Source of the DNA: Sporocytophaga myxococcoides
Lineage (GTDB): Bacteria > Bacteroidota > Bacteroidia > Cytophagales > Cytophagaceae
DNA: 64,000 nucleotides
Direction: 5' to 3'
Assembly: GCF_000775915.1 (NCBI RefSeq)
Contig: NZ_BBLT01000005.1
Location: forward strand, 1-64,000
The stretch's first letter is position 1. The number at the start of each line of letters is the position of its first letter. Positions 45,758 to 56,200 of this stretch are shown in pieces. The notes beneath the pieces are model-generated. The model saw only the letters and a list, made by a program, of their open reading frames with translations. It was not told the DNA's origin and searched no databases. Made by a program: the position numbers and the translations under genes.

Positions 45758-46927
45758 ATGATCATATCTCCCTTTGCATATGGTAATACTGTATCTTCTA
45801 CAGCATTTACCAACCGTGAAAACGAAGTAAAGCGCTTAAAAGATAATCTTTTGAATGGCATAAATACCACCATAATTTCTCCCCGCAGGTGGGGGAAATC
45901 ATCGCTTGTTGAAAAAGTAGTATCTGAAATCAGTAAAGAATATCCGAAAGAATATAAAACTGTAGTAATTGATCTCTTTACTCTTGGAAGCCAGGAGGAG
46001 TTCCTTGAAACTTATGCCAGGGAGGTTATAAAAGCATCCTCTGGCAAGTGGCAGGAATGGATTGGATATGGTAAGGAATTATTTAAAAAGCTTATACCCA
46101 GAATAAATCTGGGGCTTGACCCTGAAAATGATTTCAGTCTTAGTTTTGACTGGAAGGATCTCCGTAAACATAGCGAGGAGATTTTAAACCTTCCGGAAAC
46201 CATCGGACAAAAAAAGGGCATTAAATGGATCATTTGCCTTGATGAGTTTCAGAATATCTCTGGTTATAATGATTATGAAAATTTTGAGAAAAAACTTCGG
46301 GCTGTATGGCAAAGACAGAAAAACGTAGCTTATTGTCTCTTCGGAAGCAAGAGACATATGATGGCTGATATTTTTAATAATCCATCAAAACCTTTTTACA
46401 GATTTGGTGATATTATGCTTTTACCAAAGATAGAGGAGAATCGTTGGGTTGACTTTATAACTTCTAAGTTTGCCGAAACCAATAAAATAATTAGTAAAGA
46501 AGATGCAAGACTTATAGCTGTGCTTATGAAAAATCATTCCTGGTATGTGCAACAACTGGCGCACTATACCTGGAATAGCGCATTGCCATTAGCAACAAGA
46601 GTTAATATTGAGAATGCTCTCCTGGAGCTTATTCAGGCCAACACTCCTTTTTACCAGAAAGAGGTTGAATCTGTAAGTGTGACTCAGCTGAATCTGTTAA
46701 AAGCAATAGTTAAAGGCGAAACCCAGCTTACATCGGCACAGGTGATGAACATTTATCAGCTGGGAACCCCAAGAAATGTCAGTAAAAATAAAGTTATACT
46801 TTTAAATGCTGATATTGTACATGAAATAAATAATACCTATGAATTCCTAGATCCGGCTTTTGAATTGTGGTTCAGAAAGCAATATTTCAATCAGCCATAT
46901 TTTAAGAAGACTGAAAGTGTTGAGTAG
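45758..46927 (+). CDS. AAA ATPase of the archaeal-ATPase-like family
   Basis: A 389-residue STAND/AAA-type ATPase. The P-loop is SPRRWGKSSL (residues about 42-51), a non-Gly-rich version typical of the archaeal-ATPase family. Walker B is KWIICLDEFQNI (about 152-163). A sensor-like segment is YCLFGSKRHMM. The C-terminal part (about 310-389) looks like a winged-helix domain (TSAQVMNIYQLGTPRNVSK). Family members are common accessory genes of unclear function. No effector or toxin gene is linked. It is single and closed by a bidirectional terminator. Confidence 0.85.
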   Translation: MIISPFAYGNTVSSTAFTNRENEVKRLKDNLLNGINTTIISPRRWGKSSLVEKVVSEISKEYPKEYKTVVIDLFTLGSQEEFLETYAREVIKASSGKWQEWIGYGKELFKKLIPRINLGLDPENDFSLSFDWKDLRKHSEEILNLPETIGQKKGIKWIICLDEFQNISGYNDYENFEKKLRAVWQRQKNVAYCLFGSKRHMMADIFNNPSKPFYRFGDIMLLPKIEENRWVDFITSKFAETNKIISKEDARLIAVLMKNHSWYVQQLAHYTWNSALPLATRVNIENALLELIQANTPFYQKEVESVSVTQLNLLKAIVKGETQLTSAQVMNIYQLGTPRNVSKNKVILLNADIVHEINNTYEFLDPAFELWFRKQYFNQPYFKKTESVE

Positions 46928-46936
46928 TTACCTGTA

Positions 46937-46967
46937 TGATTAAGTCAGGCATGAAGTGACTTAATCA
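46937..46967. terminator. Bidirectional hairpin terminator
   Basis: TGATTAAGTCA (46937-46947) and TGACTTAATCA (46957-46967) form a perfect 11-bp stem with a 9-nt loop between convergent genes. T-runs are weak. Confidence 0.6.
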
Positions 46968-46973
46968 AGTTTA

Positions 46974-47306
46974 TTAAATAAGCAGGATTTGTGGGACAAA
47001 GACAGGTGTTGGACCTGACAATGGACAGAGTAACCTTACTTCACAAAACAAATCATTACCTTCGAAATAAGCTATCCCATTAATAATCTTTTTGACAATA
47101 ACTTGTCCATGTTCCGGAGCAAGTGCAGTGCTGCCATCTATAATATTTTCTTCCAGTCTCAGATGCCCCTTGATTCTGCTATCAGGTTTAAAGGTATAGC
47201 ACAAATATTCATAGTGTATTGGGTAAATCTGATCTTCAATTAAAACGCTGGATCTATCGGATTGAATTACTCCTATATGATTGGAATCTTGTCTATATTC
47301 GTCCAT
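46974..47306 (-). CDS. Hypothetical small protein
   Basis: A 110-residue predicted cytoplasmic protein that I cannot assign to a family. It is mostly beta-strand with patches SSVLIEDQIYPIHYEYL, GQVIVKKIINGIAYF and FCEVRLLC, and ends in a hydrophobic, proline-rich tail (SGPTPVFVPQIL). No signal peptide is seen. The ATG start is clear. A single gene between terminator-like sequence and a 271-bp AT-rich gap. Confidence 0.6.
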   Translation of the reverse strand: MDEYRQDSNHIGVIQSDRSSVLIEDQIYPIHYEYLCYTFKPDSRIKGHLRLEENIIDGSTALAPEHGQVIVKKIINGIAYFEGNDLFCEVRLLCPLSGPTPVFVPQILLI

Positions 47307-47577
47307 AGTTTAGTGAAAAAAGTTTAACTGAATTGAGTAGCCTAAAAACTGTATTTCATGCGTATTTCGGAACTATAGGAAGTTGTTGGTCATAATGTTT
47401 ATAGTGGAAATGCCATTCCAGATATATCCGAAATTCTATAATTATGATATTGTAATTTGTAAAGGAAAGTTAATTAATTTATTTTAAAATATTTTACCTT
47501 GGGGGAATTTTTAAAATAAAAAAAACTATGTTTAAACAAGTAAGGTTGAGGGGTATTGCAAATTTGAAATTATTATC

Positions 47578-47919
47578 TTAGCTAGTGACAATGTAAATTA
47601 GCATAAGACCTGCAGTACCAATAAAGCAATAGCCAATACTGCAAAGAATAATAAACAGGCCAATTGAAAAACCAAATTCACTCTTTATTTTTTTTGCTTT
47701 GAGGATTAAAATATATCCTGATAATATTCCTAGTGTTCCGCAGGGAAACATTGTAATTAGAAATAATACCCAGAAGATCATTTCTGTTTGATTGAAGAAA
47801 ATCTGGTCTAGTATGAAGATTAGTAATAAAAAAATAGGAATAGCTAAAATTACGCTTGTTAGCAGGAAAATTTTTAATAAACTAATGTTCTCCAATCGGA
47901 AAAGTGAATAGATGTTCAA
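47578..47919 (-). CDS. Small membrane protein, unknown
   Basis: A 113-residue protein with three predicted TM helices (about 13-35, 48-67 and 86-108). No family was recognised. The in-frame start is a TTG at 47919, with no ATG nearby, so the N-terminus is uncertain. Composition is strongly hydrophobic (Ile, Leu, Phe). It is divergent from the DinB-family gene. Confidence 0.5.
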   Translation of the reverse strand: MNIYSLFRLENISLLKIFLLTSVILAIPIFLLLIFILDQIFFNQTEMIFWVLFLITMFPCGTLGILSGYILILKAKKIKSEFGFSIGLFIILCSIGYCFIGTAGLMLIYIVTS

Positions 47920-47995
47920 AATCTTATTTATTTTAGTATCTTATTTTAAATGTATTGAAAAAAAGACATTCTTAAGTAGGATTCTGCCGAAACCT

Positions 47996-48024
47996 TTTGC
48001 TGCATGATCATTTTTTTATATTTG
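47996..48024 (+). promoter_or_regulatory. Promoter of the DinB-family gene
   Basis: TTTG (47996-47999), a 17-nt spacer and TATATTTG (48017-48024) match the Bacteroidota consensus. It lies 34 nt before the ATG. Confidence 0.65.
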
Positions 48025-48057
48025 CATAGTCTAATCAGTTAATTATATAAACACTTT

Positions 48058-48582
48058 ATGAATAAATCAGAAATAAATCCGATGCCGGATTTCTTTGACA
48101 GGTACATAGATCTGGTAGAAGAGCAGGATCTTGTAAAAGCAATGAGTTTATCCATTCAAAACCTTAACATGCTTGATCTTTCATTATATAAAGAAATAGG
48201 TGACCATGTGTATAAACCGGGAAAATGGACTATAAAACAAATAATTCAACACATAATTGATAATGAAAGAATACAGTCTTACAGGGCTTTAAGGTTTTCC
48301 AGGAAAGATGAGACGGTATTGCCAGGATATGACGAGACATTACTAGCAAGTAATGCAGACACAACAAACAGAACTATAAAAGATTTGATAGATGAATTAA
48401 TTGTAGTGAGACAATCTTCTTTACTGCTTTTTAAATCATTTTCAAAAGATATGTCTCTTAGTAAAGGCATTTGTTTTAACAGAGAAATATCTGTCTTGGG
48501 ACTGGGCTTTGTAATTATTGGTCATGAAACGCACCATTTCAATATAATAAAAGAAAGATATTATCCTCTGTTAAATAAGTAG
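48058..48582 (+). CDS. DinB-family (YfiT/BstA-like) protein
   Basis: A 174-residue four-helix-bundle protein of the DinB/YfiT superfamily. Conserved metal-site histidines are in WTIKQIIQHIIDNERI and at the end in GHETHHFNIIKERY. Relatives act as bacillithiol S-transferases in Firmicutes. As this genome has bshB1, a thiol-transferase role is possible, though not shown. It is convergent with the 7TMR gene. Confidence 0.85.
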   Translation: MNKSEINPMPDFFDRYIDLVEEQDLVKAMSLSIQNLNMLDLSLYKEIGDHVYKPGKWTIKQIIQHIIDNERIQSYRALRFSRKDETVLPGYDETLLASNADTTNRTIKDLIDELIVVRQSSLLLFKSFSKDMSLSKGICFNREISVLGLGFVIIGHETHHFNIIKERYYPLLNK

Positions 48583-48595
48583 GGTAATGTAAGGA

Positions 48596-50467
48596 TTAAG
48601 CTGGACGGGGTTGCTCCTTAGCTGTATTGCTATTATAAAATATCTTGCCCCAATCTTTTGAATTCAATTTACCTGTTCCCGAACTATTAATTGAATCTAT
48701 AATCTTCTTCTTAAATGCCCAACAAGTCTTTTGTCTTAATTTAAGTTTTTCGGATAACTCATGTGATGAAATATTCTTATTGGCTAATACAAGATACGAC
48801 AGATAAAATGTTTGTGTAATAGGAAGTTTTGAATTGTGAAAGATGGTATATGTAGTTACAGATTCATCATAACCGCATTTGGTGCATCTTTTAGAGTATG
48901 GGGTTTTGCCTGCGGATGAATTTTTATTGCTACATTTTTTACAAATATATCCCTTGGTCCATTTAATTTCTGACAAATATTTAAAGCAGCTCTCTTCATC
49001 AGGATATATCTTTTGAAACTCTTCAAGTGTAACATCTTTGAGCATCAAACGAGCCTTGGTAATATCTTTGATGTTTTGGTTTAAGGCTTTGTTGTCAATT
49101 TCCAGAAGCTTATTCAGTTCCTCTATCTGTTTGCTTTTTTCTTCAAGGTTGGAAAGGGCAATAGCCAGTTCCCTGTTCTTTCTGTTGACTTCTTCTGTTC
49201 TTTCTCTAACTTTAAGCTCCAGTTCTTGATTTATTGAATCTTTAAGTTTTTCATTTTCCTGCAACTGCATAATGAGCATTTTGTCAATGCGCGTTTTCTC
49301 CTCCTTTTCAATTTTTAATCTTTGTCCTAGAGCTGAAGAGAACAACACTACTTCAAGAAGGAAACCAAAATTAAGACTATAGACCGTATAGATATTGGTT
49401 GCAACAAATCCGTTTATTCTTAATATAAAAATTGAAAACGATATCAGGAATAATGAGAAAGCAAGAATAAAATATTTAGCAGACTTATTTCCCTTTCTGG
49501 TGGCAGTAATTGCAGCTATGAATATCAGTATAAAAGGAAGGAGATAAAAGTACCTTATCCATGAAATCTGCAGAAAGAAATTGTTTATGCAAAACATAAT
49601 ACAGTAAATGATAAGGCTAATGTCAATCCCTTTTCTTAGCTTAGGTGCATATTGTTTAAGGGAAAGGAAGGTTTTTGAATAAAATACAAACGCTGTAATG
49701 AGCAATATCGGAGCATATTGTATCAACTCATTGAATCCTGGAAAATCAGGCCACACATATTGAAAACCAAGACCGTCTTCTGAAAAGGAATTTAAAGAAT
49801 AGCATACTACGTAAGCTACATAATATAAATAGACATTTTCTCTTGTTGAAAAATAGATGAATATATTGTAGACGGACATGATGAGTAGGATACCATAGAA
49901 AATACCGAGGTAATAATATTCACTTAAGGCGTAATCCAGGAATTTCTGAGGAGTTCGGATGCATATGTCCGGTCGAGTGAAATAGTTATTTTTTATTGAA
50001 AAAAGGATTGTAGCCTTATCATCCTTATAAAACTTAATAGGAAATATAAAGTTTTTATGTTTCGAAATTCTTGATGAAAACTCGTCCAGATAGCCAGTTT
50101 TTGAAAAATGAGTGGTGTCATTTCCATAAATGACAAAAACATTTATGGCTTGTATATGAGGATCAAGTATTTCAAAGAACCATTCCTTTTGATCCTCTGA
50201 TTTATTAGAAACTTCAATCCTGAACCAGTAGGTAGAGTTTTTGTCAAATTCACTTGATTGATAGTGGTTGTAGGTTTGAAAGTTTTTCTGCCTCAGTTGA
50301 TTAACAAATAGTTGATTTGAAGCGTCTTTATAAAACTTAAAATAAGTGAAAATACTGTCCTCTCTTGTATCAGTTGTATTCTCATTCAAAATAAAAACAC
50401 TGCTGGAAAAGCCTTGTCCAGTGAGAGAAAATAGCAAAAAGAAGGATAGTAGTTTGAAATACTTCAT
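48596..50467 (-). CDS. 7TMR-DISM receptor fused to an IS1595-transposase-type zinc ribbon/HTH
   Basis: Start chosen at 50467 (623 residues), where the signal peptide begins (LLSFFLLFSLTGQGFSSS); an upstream in-frame ATG at 50605 would add 46 residues lacking a signal. Order: 7TMR-DISM extracellular domain (about 25-175, e.g. NSTYWFRIEVSNKSEDQKEW), seven TM helices (about 185-385), long coiled coil (about 385-475), then at 480-595 a zinc ribbon with Cys509, Cys512, Cys528 and Cys531 (ICKKC ... RCTKC). This is followed by SVTTYTIFHNSKLPI and an HTH-like stretch (HELSEKLKLRQKTCWAFKKK). That C-terminal block matches the N-terminal DNA-binding module of IS1595-family transposases; no DDE catalytic domain is present. 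It would be a membrane receptor with a DNA-binding tail. Divergent from the RND operon. Confidence 0.85.
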   Translation of the reverse strand: MKYFKLLSFFLLFSLTGQGFSSSVFILNENTTDTREDSIFTYFKFYKDASNQLFVNQLRQKNFQTYNHYQSSEFDKNSTYWFRIEVSNKSEDQKEWFFEILDPHIQAINVFVIYGNDTTHFSKTGYLDEFSSRISKHKNFIFPIKFYKDDKATILFSIKNNYFTRPDICIRTPQKFLDYALSEYYYLGIFYGILLIMSVYNIFIYFSTRENVYLYYVAYVVCYSLNSFSEDGLGFQYVWPDFPGFNELIQYAPILLITAFVFYSKTFLSLKQYAPKLRKGIDISLIIYCIMFCINNFFLQISWIRYFYLLPFILIFIAAITATRKGNKSAKYFILAFSLFLISFSIFILRINGFVATNIYTVYSLNFGFLLEVVLFSSALGQRLKIEKEEKTRIDKMLIMQLQENEKLKDSINQELELKVRERTEEVNRKNRELAIALSNLEEKSKQIEELNKLLEIDNKALNQNIKDITKARLMLKDVTLEEFQKIYPDEESCFKYLSEIKWTKGYICKKCSNKNSSAGKTPYSKRCTKCGYDESVTTYTIFHNSKLPITQTFYLSYLVLANKNISSHELSEKLKLRQKTCWAFKKKIIDSINSSGTGKLNSKDWGKIFYNSNTAKEQPRPA

Positions 50468-50735
50468 TAGACTCTCATAGCTCATTATCAACTTATGAAG
50501 ATAGTAATTTTCCGACACTTTATTGAAATAATTTAAGGTAAATTTTATAACACGTTTTGCATTAATATTAGAAATTAATCGGGTTGCCATAAATTCTATA
50601 AACATTAAGGGGGGAAAATGTATTAGTATTCAATCGGGAATAAAAAGTTCTAACTTTTATTTGAAGCAATGCATCGATAGAGGTCAAAAGTCAGATCGAT
50701 TATAAATAAAAAATAAAATTCCCTCAGTTTTTCTG

Positions 50736-52178
50736 ATGTATATAGGTAAGGCAGGTACAATATTTACAGAAATTGTTTTTTTTCATCTGATTCTTCCCTT
50801 AAAGAGAAGTTTAAGAATCAGTAAGTTAAATTATTTTGTATGCATTGTCTCTTTTTCGCTTACTATAAACTTAACATCTGGTCAAACTACTATGGACCTT
50901 TCTCAATGTATAGACTATGCATTGGTACATCATACAGATGTTCTTTCAGCTCATATTGATGAAGAGATTGCTTTACAAAATATACGAAAGACAGCCGCTT
51001 CTGGCTACCCTCAGATAAATGTATATGGCACATTTGATGATAATATCAAAATACCTTTGGTTGCATTGCCTGCAATATTTTTTGACAGAAGTGCTCCAGC
51101 AGGTGCCATTGTGCCTGTTCGTTTCGGAGTACAGTACACAAGTGCTGCTTATGCTCAGTTAGATCAGATTATATATATGGGATCCTATTGGGTAGGGCTG
51201 AAAGCATCAAAGGTAAGCAGGGTTTATTATTGCCAGTCTTCTCAACAGGTTATTGAAAATACTATTTACAATGTAAGCAAATCATACTTTCAATATCTTG
51301 TTTCTGTTCAACGAGTGGAAGTTCAAAAATCTAATCTCGAGAAAAGCCAGAACCTTTTTCAAATTGTCGATCTTCAGTTTAAAAACGATGTGGCTACTAA
51401 AGCAGATAGGGATCGGGTATATGTTGATTATAGCAATCAGCTTACTGAATTAAAGACACTTCAAAGAGCTGTCAAGGCTTCTTTAAATCAATTAAAGTTT
51501 CAGATAGGAATGCCGGTAGGCGAACAAGTAGAAATTGCAACTGTAAATACAGATACTACTGCATTATTTCAGTTAGAAGAGTTGCCCGATAAGCCGAATT
51601 ACTGGAAAAGAGCTGATTATAAACTGATGCAGACCAAAAGAGAATTGGGAGCTCTTCAAGTGAAACAATATACTTCTGAGTATCAACCACAACTCACGGC
51701 TTTTGGTAAATATCAGTATCAGTCATTTTCGGAAGAGTTCAATCTTTGGAAGAAGGAATGGTTTAATAGTCAGGTCGTAGGATTAAGGCTCACAGTGCCC
51801 GTTTTCAGTGGCTTCAAGAGAAGTTCTCAGGTACAGCAGTATAAGCTTGAGTTAAAAAAAATGGAAATCAGTCTATCAAGATTGGAGCAGCAGATCAATA
51901 TAGAGTTGTCCAATGCTTTTGATGATTTTAATACCTCTGTGGATAATATAAGGCTTGCAGGAGAAAATATAAAGCTTGCACAGCTTGTTTATGATAGTGA
52001 AATATTGTCTTATAAGGAGGGTGTTGGAGCTTATTCTGATTTTCTTAATGCGACGAACTCTTTGAAAGTTGCTCAGGTAAATTACATAACATCTCTGTTT
52101 AACGCATACCTGGCCAGATTGGAGCTTGCAAAGTCTCAAGGTAAAATCAGTGAAGTTATTAAGTGGATTGGGAAATAG
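50736..52178 (+). CDS. TolC-family outer-membrane efflux protein
   Basis: A 480-residue outer-membrane channel component. A signal-like segment (LNYFVCIVSFSLTINLTSGQ) follows an unusually long N-terminal extension of about 30 residues; the true start may be further inside. Both TolC repeats are visible as long helices (SYFQYLVSVQRVEVQKSNLE near 180; VYDSEILSYKEGVGAYSDFL near 425). Strand motifs such as RLTVPVFSGFKRSSQV are typical. It is the first gene of the efflux operon with an adaptor and RND pump. Confidence 0.92.
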   Translation: MYIGKAGTIFTEIVFFHLILPLKRSLRISKLNYFVCIVSFSLTINLTSGQTTMDLSQCIDYALVHHTDVLSAHIDEEIALQNIRKTAASGYPQINVYGTFDDNIKIPLVALPAIFFDRSAPAGAIVPVRFGVQYTSAAYAQLDQIIYMGSYWVGLKASKVSRVYYCQSSQQVIENTIYNVSKSYFQYLVSVQRVEVQKSNLEKSQNLFQIVDLQFKNDVATKADRDRVYVDYSNQLTELKTLQRAVKASLNQLKFQIGMPVGEQVEIATVNTDTTALFQLEELPDKPNYWKRADYKLMQTKRELGALQVKQYTSEYQPQLTAFGKYQYQSFSEEFNLWKKEWFNSQVVGLRLTVPVFSGFKRSSQVQQYKLELKKMEISLSRLEQQINIELSNAFDDFNTSVDNIRLAGENIKLAQLVYDSEILSYKEGVGAYSDFLNATNSLKVAQVNYITSLFNAYLARLELAKSQGKISEVIKWIGK

Positions 52179-52193
52179 TTAATATCAAGAACG

Positions 52194-53258
52194 ATGACAA
52201 AGAAGAGAAGCTACGTATTAATTATTGTATTAGCAATAATCTTTGTGGTGGTTGTGTTGAGGCTTTGCAGCAATAAGAGAGAAATTGATAAATCTAAACA
52301 GACAACAACGACTTCTCCAAAAGTAAGTGTAAATGTCTACAAAGTAATCAGGCAAAATATTTCTGAAGAGTTGCAATTGTTAGGGACTATTATCCCAAAT
52401 AAAACTACTGTTGTTATAACAGAAGTTCAGGGTAAGATTATAGATCTTCCAATTGAGAAAGGTGATGTAAAAGAGAAAGGAGCTCTTTTAGCTAAAGTGG
52501 AAAGTAAAGAGCAGACAGCGGCAGTTAATAAATCAGAACTTGCGTTGGAAAAGGCGAAAAAGGATGTTGAAAGATATACAAAGCTATACAAAGGAAATGC
52601 TGTGACGAAGCAGCAGCTTGAAGAAGCCAAAATTGCACTTAAAACAGCAGATTTCAACCTTCAGCAGGATAAAAAGAAATTATCCAATGCTTCGATCAGA
52701 GCCCCTTTTAAGGGGATGATTACAGAAAGGTTTGTAGAGCCTGGATCTGCTGTGTTAGCCGGTAATCAGATTGCAAGAATTGTAGATGTGTCTTCCTTAA
52801 AGATTGACTTAGCCGTTGCAGAAAAAGATGCCTATAAGCTTAAGCTTAATGATAAAGTTAAAATTAGAACCAATATTTACCCCGATACTGTTTTTCAGGG
52901 AATCATTACTTTCATAAGTCCTACAGGAGATGATGCTCATAATTATAATGTTGAGATCAGGTTTCAGAATCCAAAGGATAACCCTCTGAAAGCCGGAACA
53001 TTTGTTAATGTTGCTTTTGGTATTCTGACACAAGGAAACCCTTTAGTGATACCAAGAGAGTCTCTTGTCGGAAGTGTTGATGATCCTCAGGTTTATATTA
53101 TTGAAAAAGATACTGCGAGGCTACGATCAATAGAAATAGGACAGTCCTTTCCTGAAAAAGTTGAAGTAACCAAAGGTTTGAAAGATGGAGATCAGATAGT
53201 AAAAACAGGATTAATAAATTTAAAAGACAAAACACCTGTTCAGATAATAGGTCAATAA
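52194..53258 (+). CDS. RND efflux periplasmic adaptor (MFP family)
   Basis: A 354-residue membrane-fusion protein with an N-terminal TM anchor (VLIIVLAIIFVVVVLRLC). The beta-barrel and lipoyl half-motifs are in VTEVQGKIIDLPIEKGDVKEKGALLAKVE and FKGMITERFVEPGSAVLAGN, split by a helical hairpin (about 100-150). It bridges the RND pump to the TolC channel. It overlaps no neighbour: 15 nt after the TolC gene and 1 nt before the pump gene. Confidence 0.94.
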   Translation: MTKKRSYVLIIVLAIIFVVVVLRLCSNKREIDKSKQTTTTSPKVSVNVYKVIRQNISEELQLLGTIIPNKTTVVITEVQGKIIDLPIEKGDVKEKGALLAKVESKEQTAAVNKSELALEKAKKDVERYTKLYKGNAVTKQQLEEAKIALKTADFNLQQDKKKLSNASIRAPFKGMITERFVEPGSAVLAGNQIARIVDVSSLKIDLAVAEKDAYKLKLNDKVKIRTNIYPDTVFQGIITFISPTGDDAHNYNVEIRFQNPKDNPLKAGTFVNVAFGILTQGNPLVIPRESLVGSVDDPQVYIIEKDTARLRSIEIGQSFPEKVEVTKGLKDGDQIVKTGLINLKDKTPVQIIGQ

Positions 53259-53259
53259 T

Positions 53260-56200
53260 ATGTCGATTACAGAAATAGCTATAAAGAGGCCGACTTTGAT
53301 CGTTGTAATATTTACAGTGCTTTCGATTGTAGGTATTATATGTTATCAAAGGCTGAATTATAACCTGTTCCCCAAGTTTGAAATGCCTGTTATTTCTGTG
53401 GTTACACTTTACCCGGGAGCTTCTCCAGGAGTAATGGAAACTTCTGTTACCAAACCTTTGGAGGATGCTGTGGCTACGCTTGAAAATCTGGATAAGATTG
53501 CTTCAATATCTCAGGAAGGAGTATCCTTTATTACCATTCAGCTTACCAATGATGCCAATGTAGATATTGCCCTTCAGGATGCACAGAGAAAGATAAACTC
53601 TGTGTTGTCGACACTTCCTGACGATGCAGAAACTCCTTCTTTAAATAAATTTTCCTTTGATGACCTTCCAATTTTACAGTTCAGTGCATCTTCAAAATTA
53701 TCACCAATGGAGTTTTATCAGCTCATGGATGATCGTATTCGTCCAGAGCTGTCAAAGATTCCTGGTATGGGGCAAATAACACTTGTAGGTGGTAAAAAGA
53801 GGAAGATAATGGTTAATGTGAAAAGGCAAAGGTTGGAAGCTTATGGTATTTCTCTTTCTCAGATTGTAAACGTTATTAAGGCTGGTAATCAGGAAGTGCC
53901 TGCAGGTGAAGTAAAAGCAAAGAAGGATCAGTTTGATTTAAGAGTAGAGGGAGAGGTAAAGTCTCTGGATCAGTTGGCTAATCTCGTTGTATTATCAGGA
54001 AAAAACGGAGGACTTGTCAGATTATCCGATGTTGCAGAGGTTACAGATGCAACGGAAGAGGTTGAAACTTTAAGTCGTATCAATTACAAAAGTTCCATTG
54101 GAGTTTTAATTCAAAAGCAGACGGATGCCAATACAGTACAGGTTTCGGAAGAAGTAAAAAAAATGCTTCAGGGCCTTCAGGAAGAGTATAAAGATATAGA
54201 TCTTAATTTTATTGTTTCATCAGATACATCCACGTTTACTCTTGCCGCCGCACATTCTGTACTTGAAGATCTTATGTTTGCAGTTATTCTGGTGGCCCTT
54301 GTAATGCTGGTGTTTCTTCACAGTATAAGAAATGCGGCAATAGTAATGGTGGCAATTCCACTGTCCATTGTTTCCACTTTTATTGCAATGTATATTTTTA
54401 ATTTTTCACTTAACCTGATGACATTAATGGCTTTATCACTGGTTATAGGTATTCTTGTCGATGACTCTATTGTGGTGCTGGAAAATATCTATAGACATCT
54501 TGAAATGGGTAGTGATCAAAGAACTGCTGCACTTGAAGGTAGGAATGAAATTGGATTCACAGCATTATCTATTACACTTGTTGATGTTGTTGTATTCGGG
54601 CCGCTTTCACTCGTTGGAGGATTAATAGGGAACATTCTTAGAGAGTTTTCTATAGTAGTCATGGTGTCCACACTTATGAGCTTATTCGTTAGTTTTACGG
54701 TGACTCCTATGTTGGCATCGAGATTTTCCAGAGTACTTAAGTTTTCCAATGAGACTTTATTTGGAAGGTTTAATAACTGGTTTGAAAATAAATTTGAAGA
54801 TTTAAAAGAAAATTATACAAAGCTTCTTAAGTGGTCTTTGCAACACAGGCTTATTGTGACTTCCATCATTGCATTGATGCTTATAGCCTCATTTTCTCTG
54901 ATACCGCTGGGTTTGATCGGAAGCACTTTTATTGCAGAAGGTGACAGGGGAGAGTTTGTTGTTACTCTTGAGCTTGATCAGACCAGTACATTGTATAATA
55001 CAAATCAGATTACAAGTCAGGTAGAAAAAATAATCCTGAAAAAGCCTGTTGTCGTAAAGGTGTTTTCTACTGTGGGCCAGTCTTCTACCTTGGGCTCTAA
55101 TCAACCAGCCAATAATATTTCACAGCTTACTGTCATTATGACTGATAAAAAAGAAAGGACTATTACAGTGGATGAATTTGCGAATGAAATTAAAAATGAG
55201 ATTTCTCAAATTCCCGGTATTAAAGTTACATCTACTCCCACTGGTCTTACCGGTGCTGCAGACGATCTCCCCATTCAGATTGTAGTAAGAGGTGTTGATC
55301 TTAAAAGTGTAATGTCATATGCAAACGAAATATTAACCACAATAAAGAAAATTCCGGGAATAAGTGATCCTGATTTGTCAGTGAACGAGGGTAACCCGGA
55401 ACTGGAGGTGAGACTTGATAGAGATAAACTCGCTAAATTAGGGTTGACAGTTGCAGATGTGGGGGGAACGCTAATGACAGCATTTACTGGAAATACCGAT
55501 ATTAAATATCGGGAAGCTGATGAAGAATATGATATCAAGATAGTATTAGATCAGTTTGACCGAAGAAATGTTGATGATGTAAAACGACTTACTATTAGTA
55601 ATTCAAGAGGAGAACTCATAACTATGACTCAGTTTGCGGTAATTCAGCAAAGCAGAGGGCCATCCAAACTCGAGAGGAACAATCGTATTCCATCTGTTAC
55701 AGTAAAGTCAAATGTAGTTGGCCGACCTGTAGGTACAGTAGGCGATGAAATTCAGGAAAAGGTAAAAGGACTTAAAAAACCTGCAGGTATAAGCTTATCC
55801 TATGAGGGGCAGCTTGAGCAACAGGCAGAGGCTTTTACTAGTCTTTTATTAGCCTTTATGATTGGTATTGTATTCGTTTATCTGATCATGGTTGCACTTT
55901 ATAATTCATATGTATATCCCTTTGTGGTTTTGTTTTCAATTCCACTTGCCATTATAGGGGCCTTGCTTGCATTGGCTCTTACTAAGGAAACCCTGAATAT
56001 ATTTTCAATTCTGGGTATGATTATGATGATGGGATTGGTAGCTAAAAATGCCATTCTCCTGGTTGATTTTACCAATAATATGAAAGAAAAGGGGGTCAAT
56101 ACCTTCGATGCGCTGATTGAAGCCGGAAGAGAAAGGATAAGGCCTATTTTCATGACAACTTTAACAATGATTCTCGGAATGATGCCTATTGCGCTTGCAT

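Noticed and set aside
48683-49030. An insertion sequence of the IS1595 family inserted in the receptor gene
   Set aside because: Only the zinc-ribbon/HTH part is present, in frame, with no DDE domain, terminal inverted repeats or target duplication seen.
50468-50605. 46-codon N-terminal extension of the 7TMR receptor
   Set aside because: It lacks a signal peptide, which instead starts directly at the ATG at 50467.
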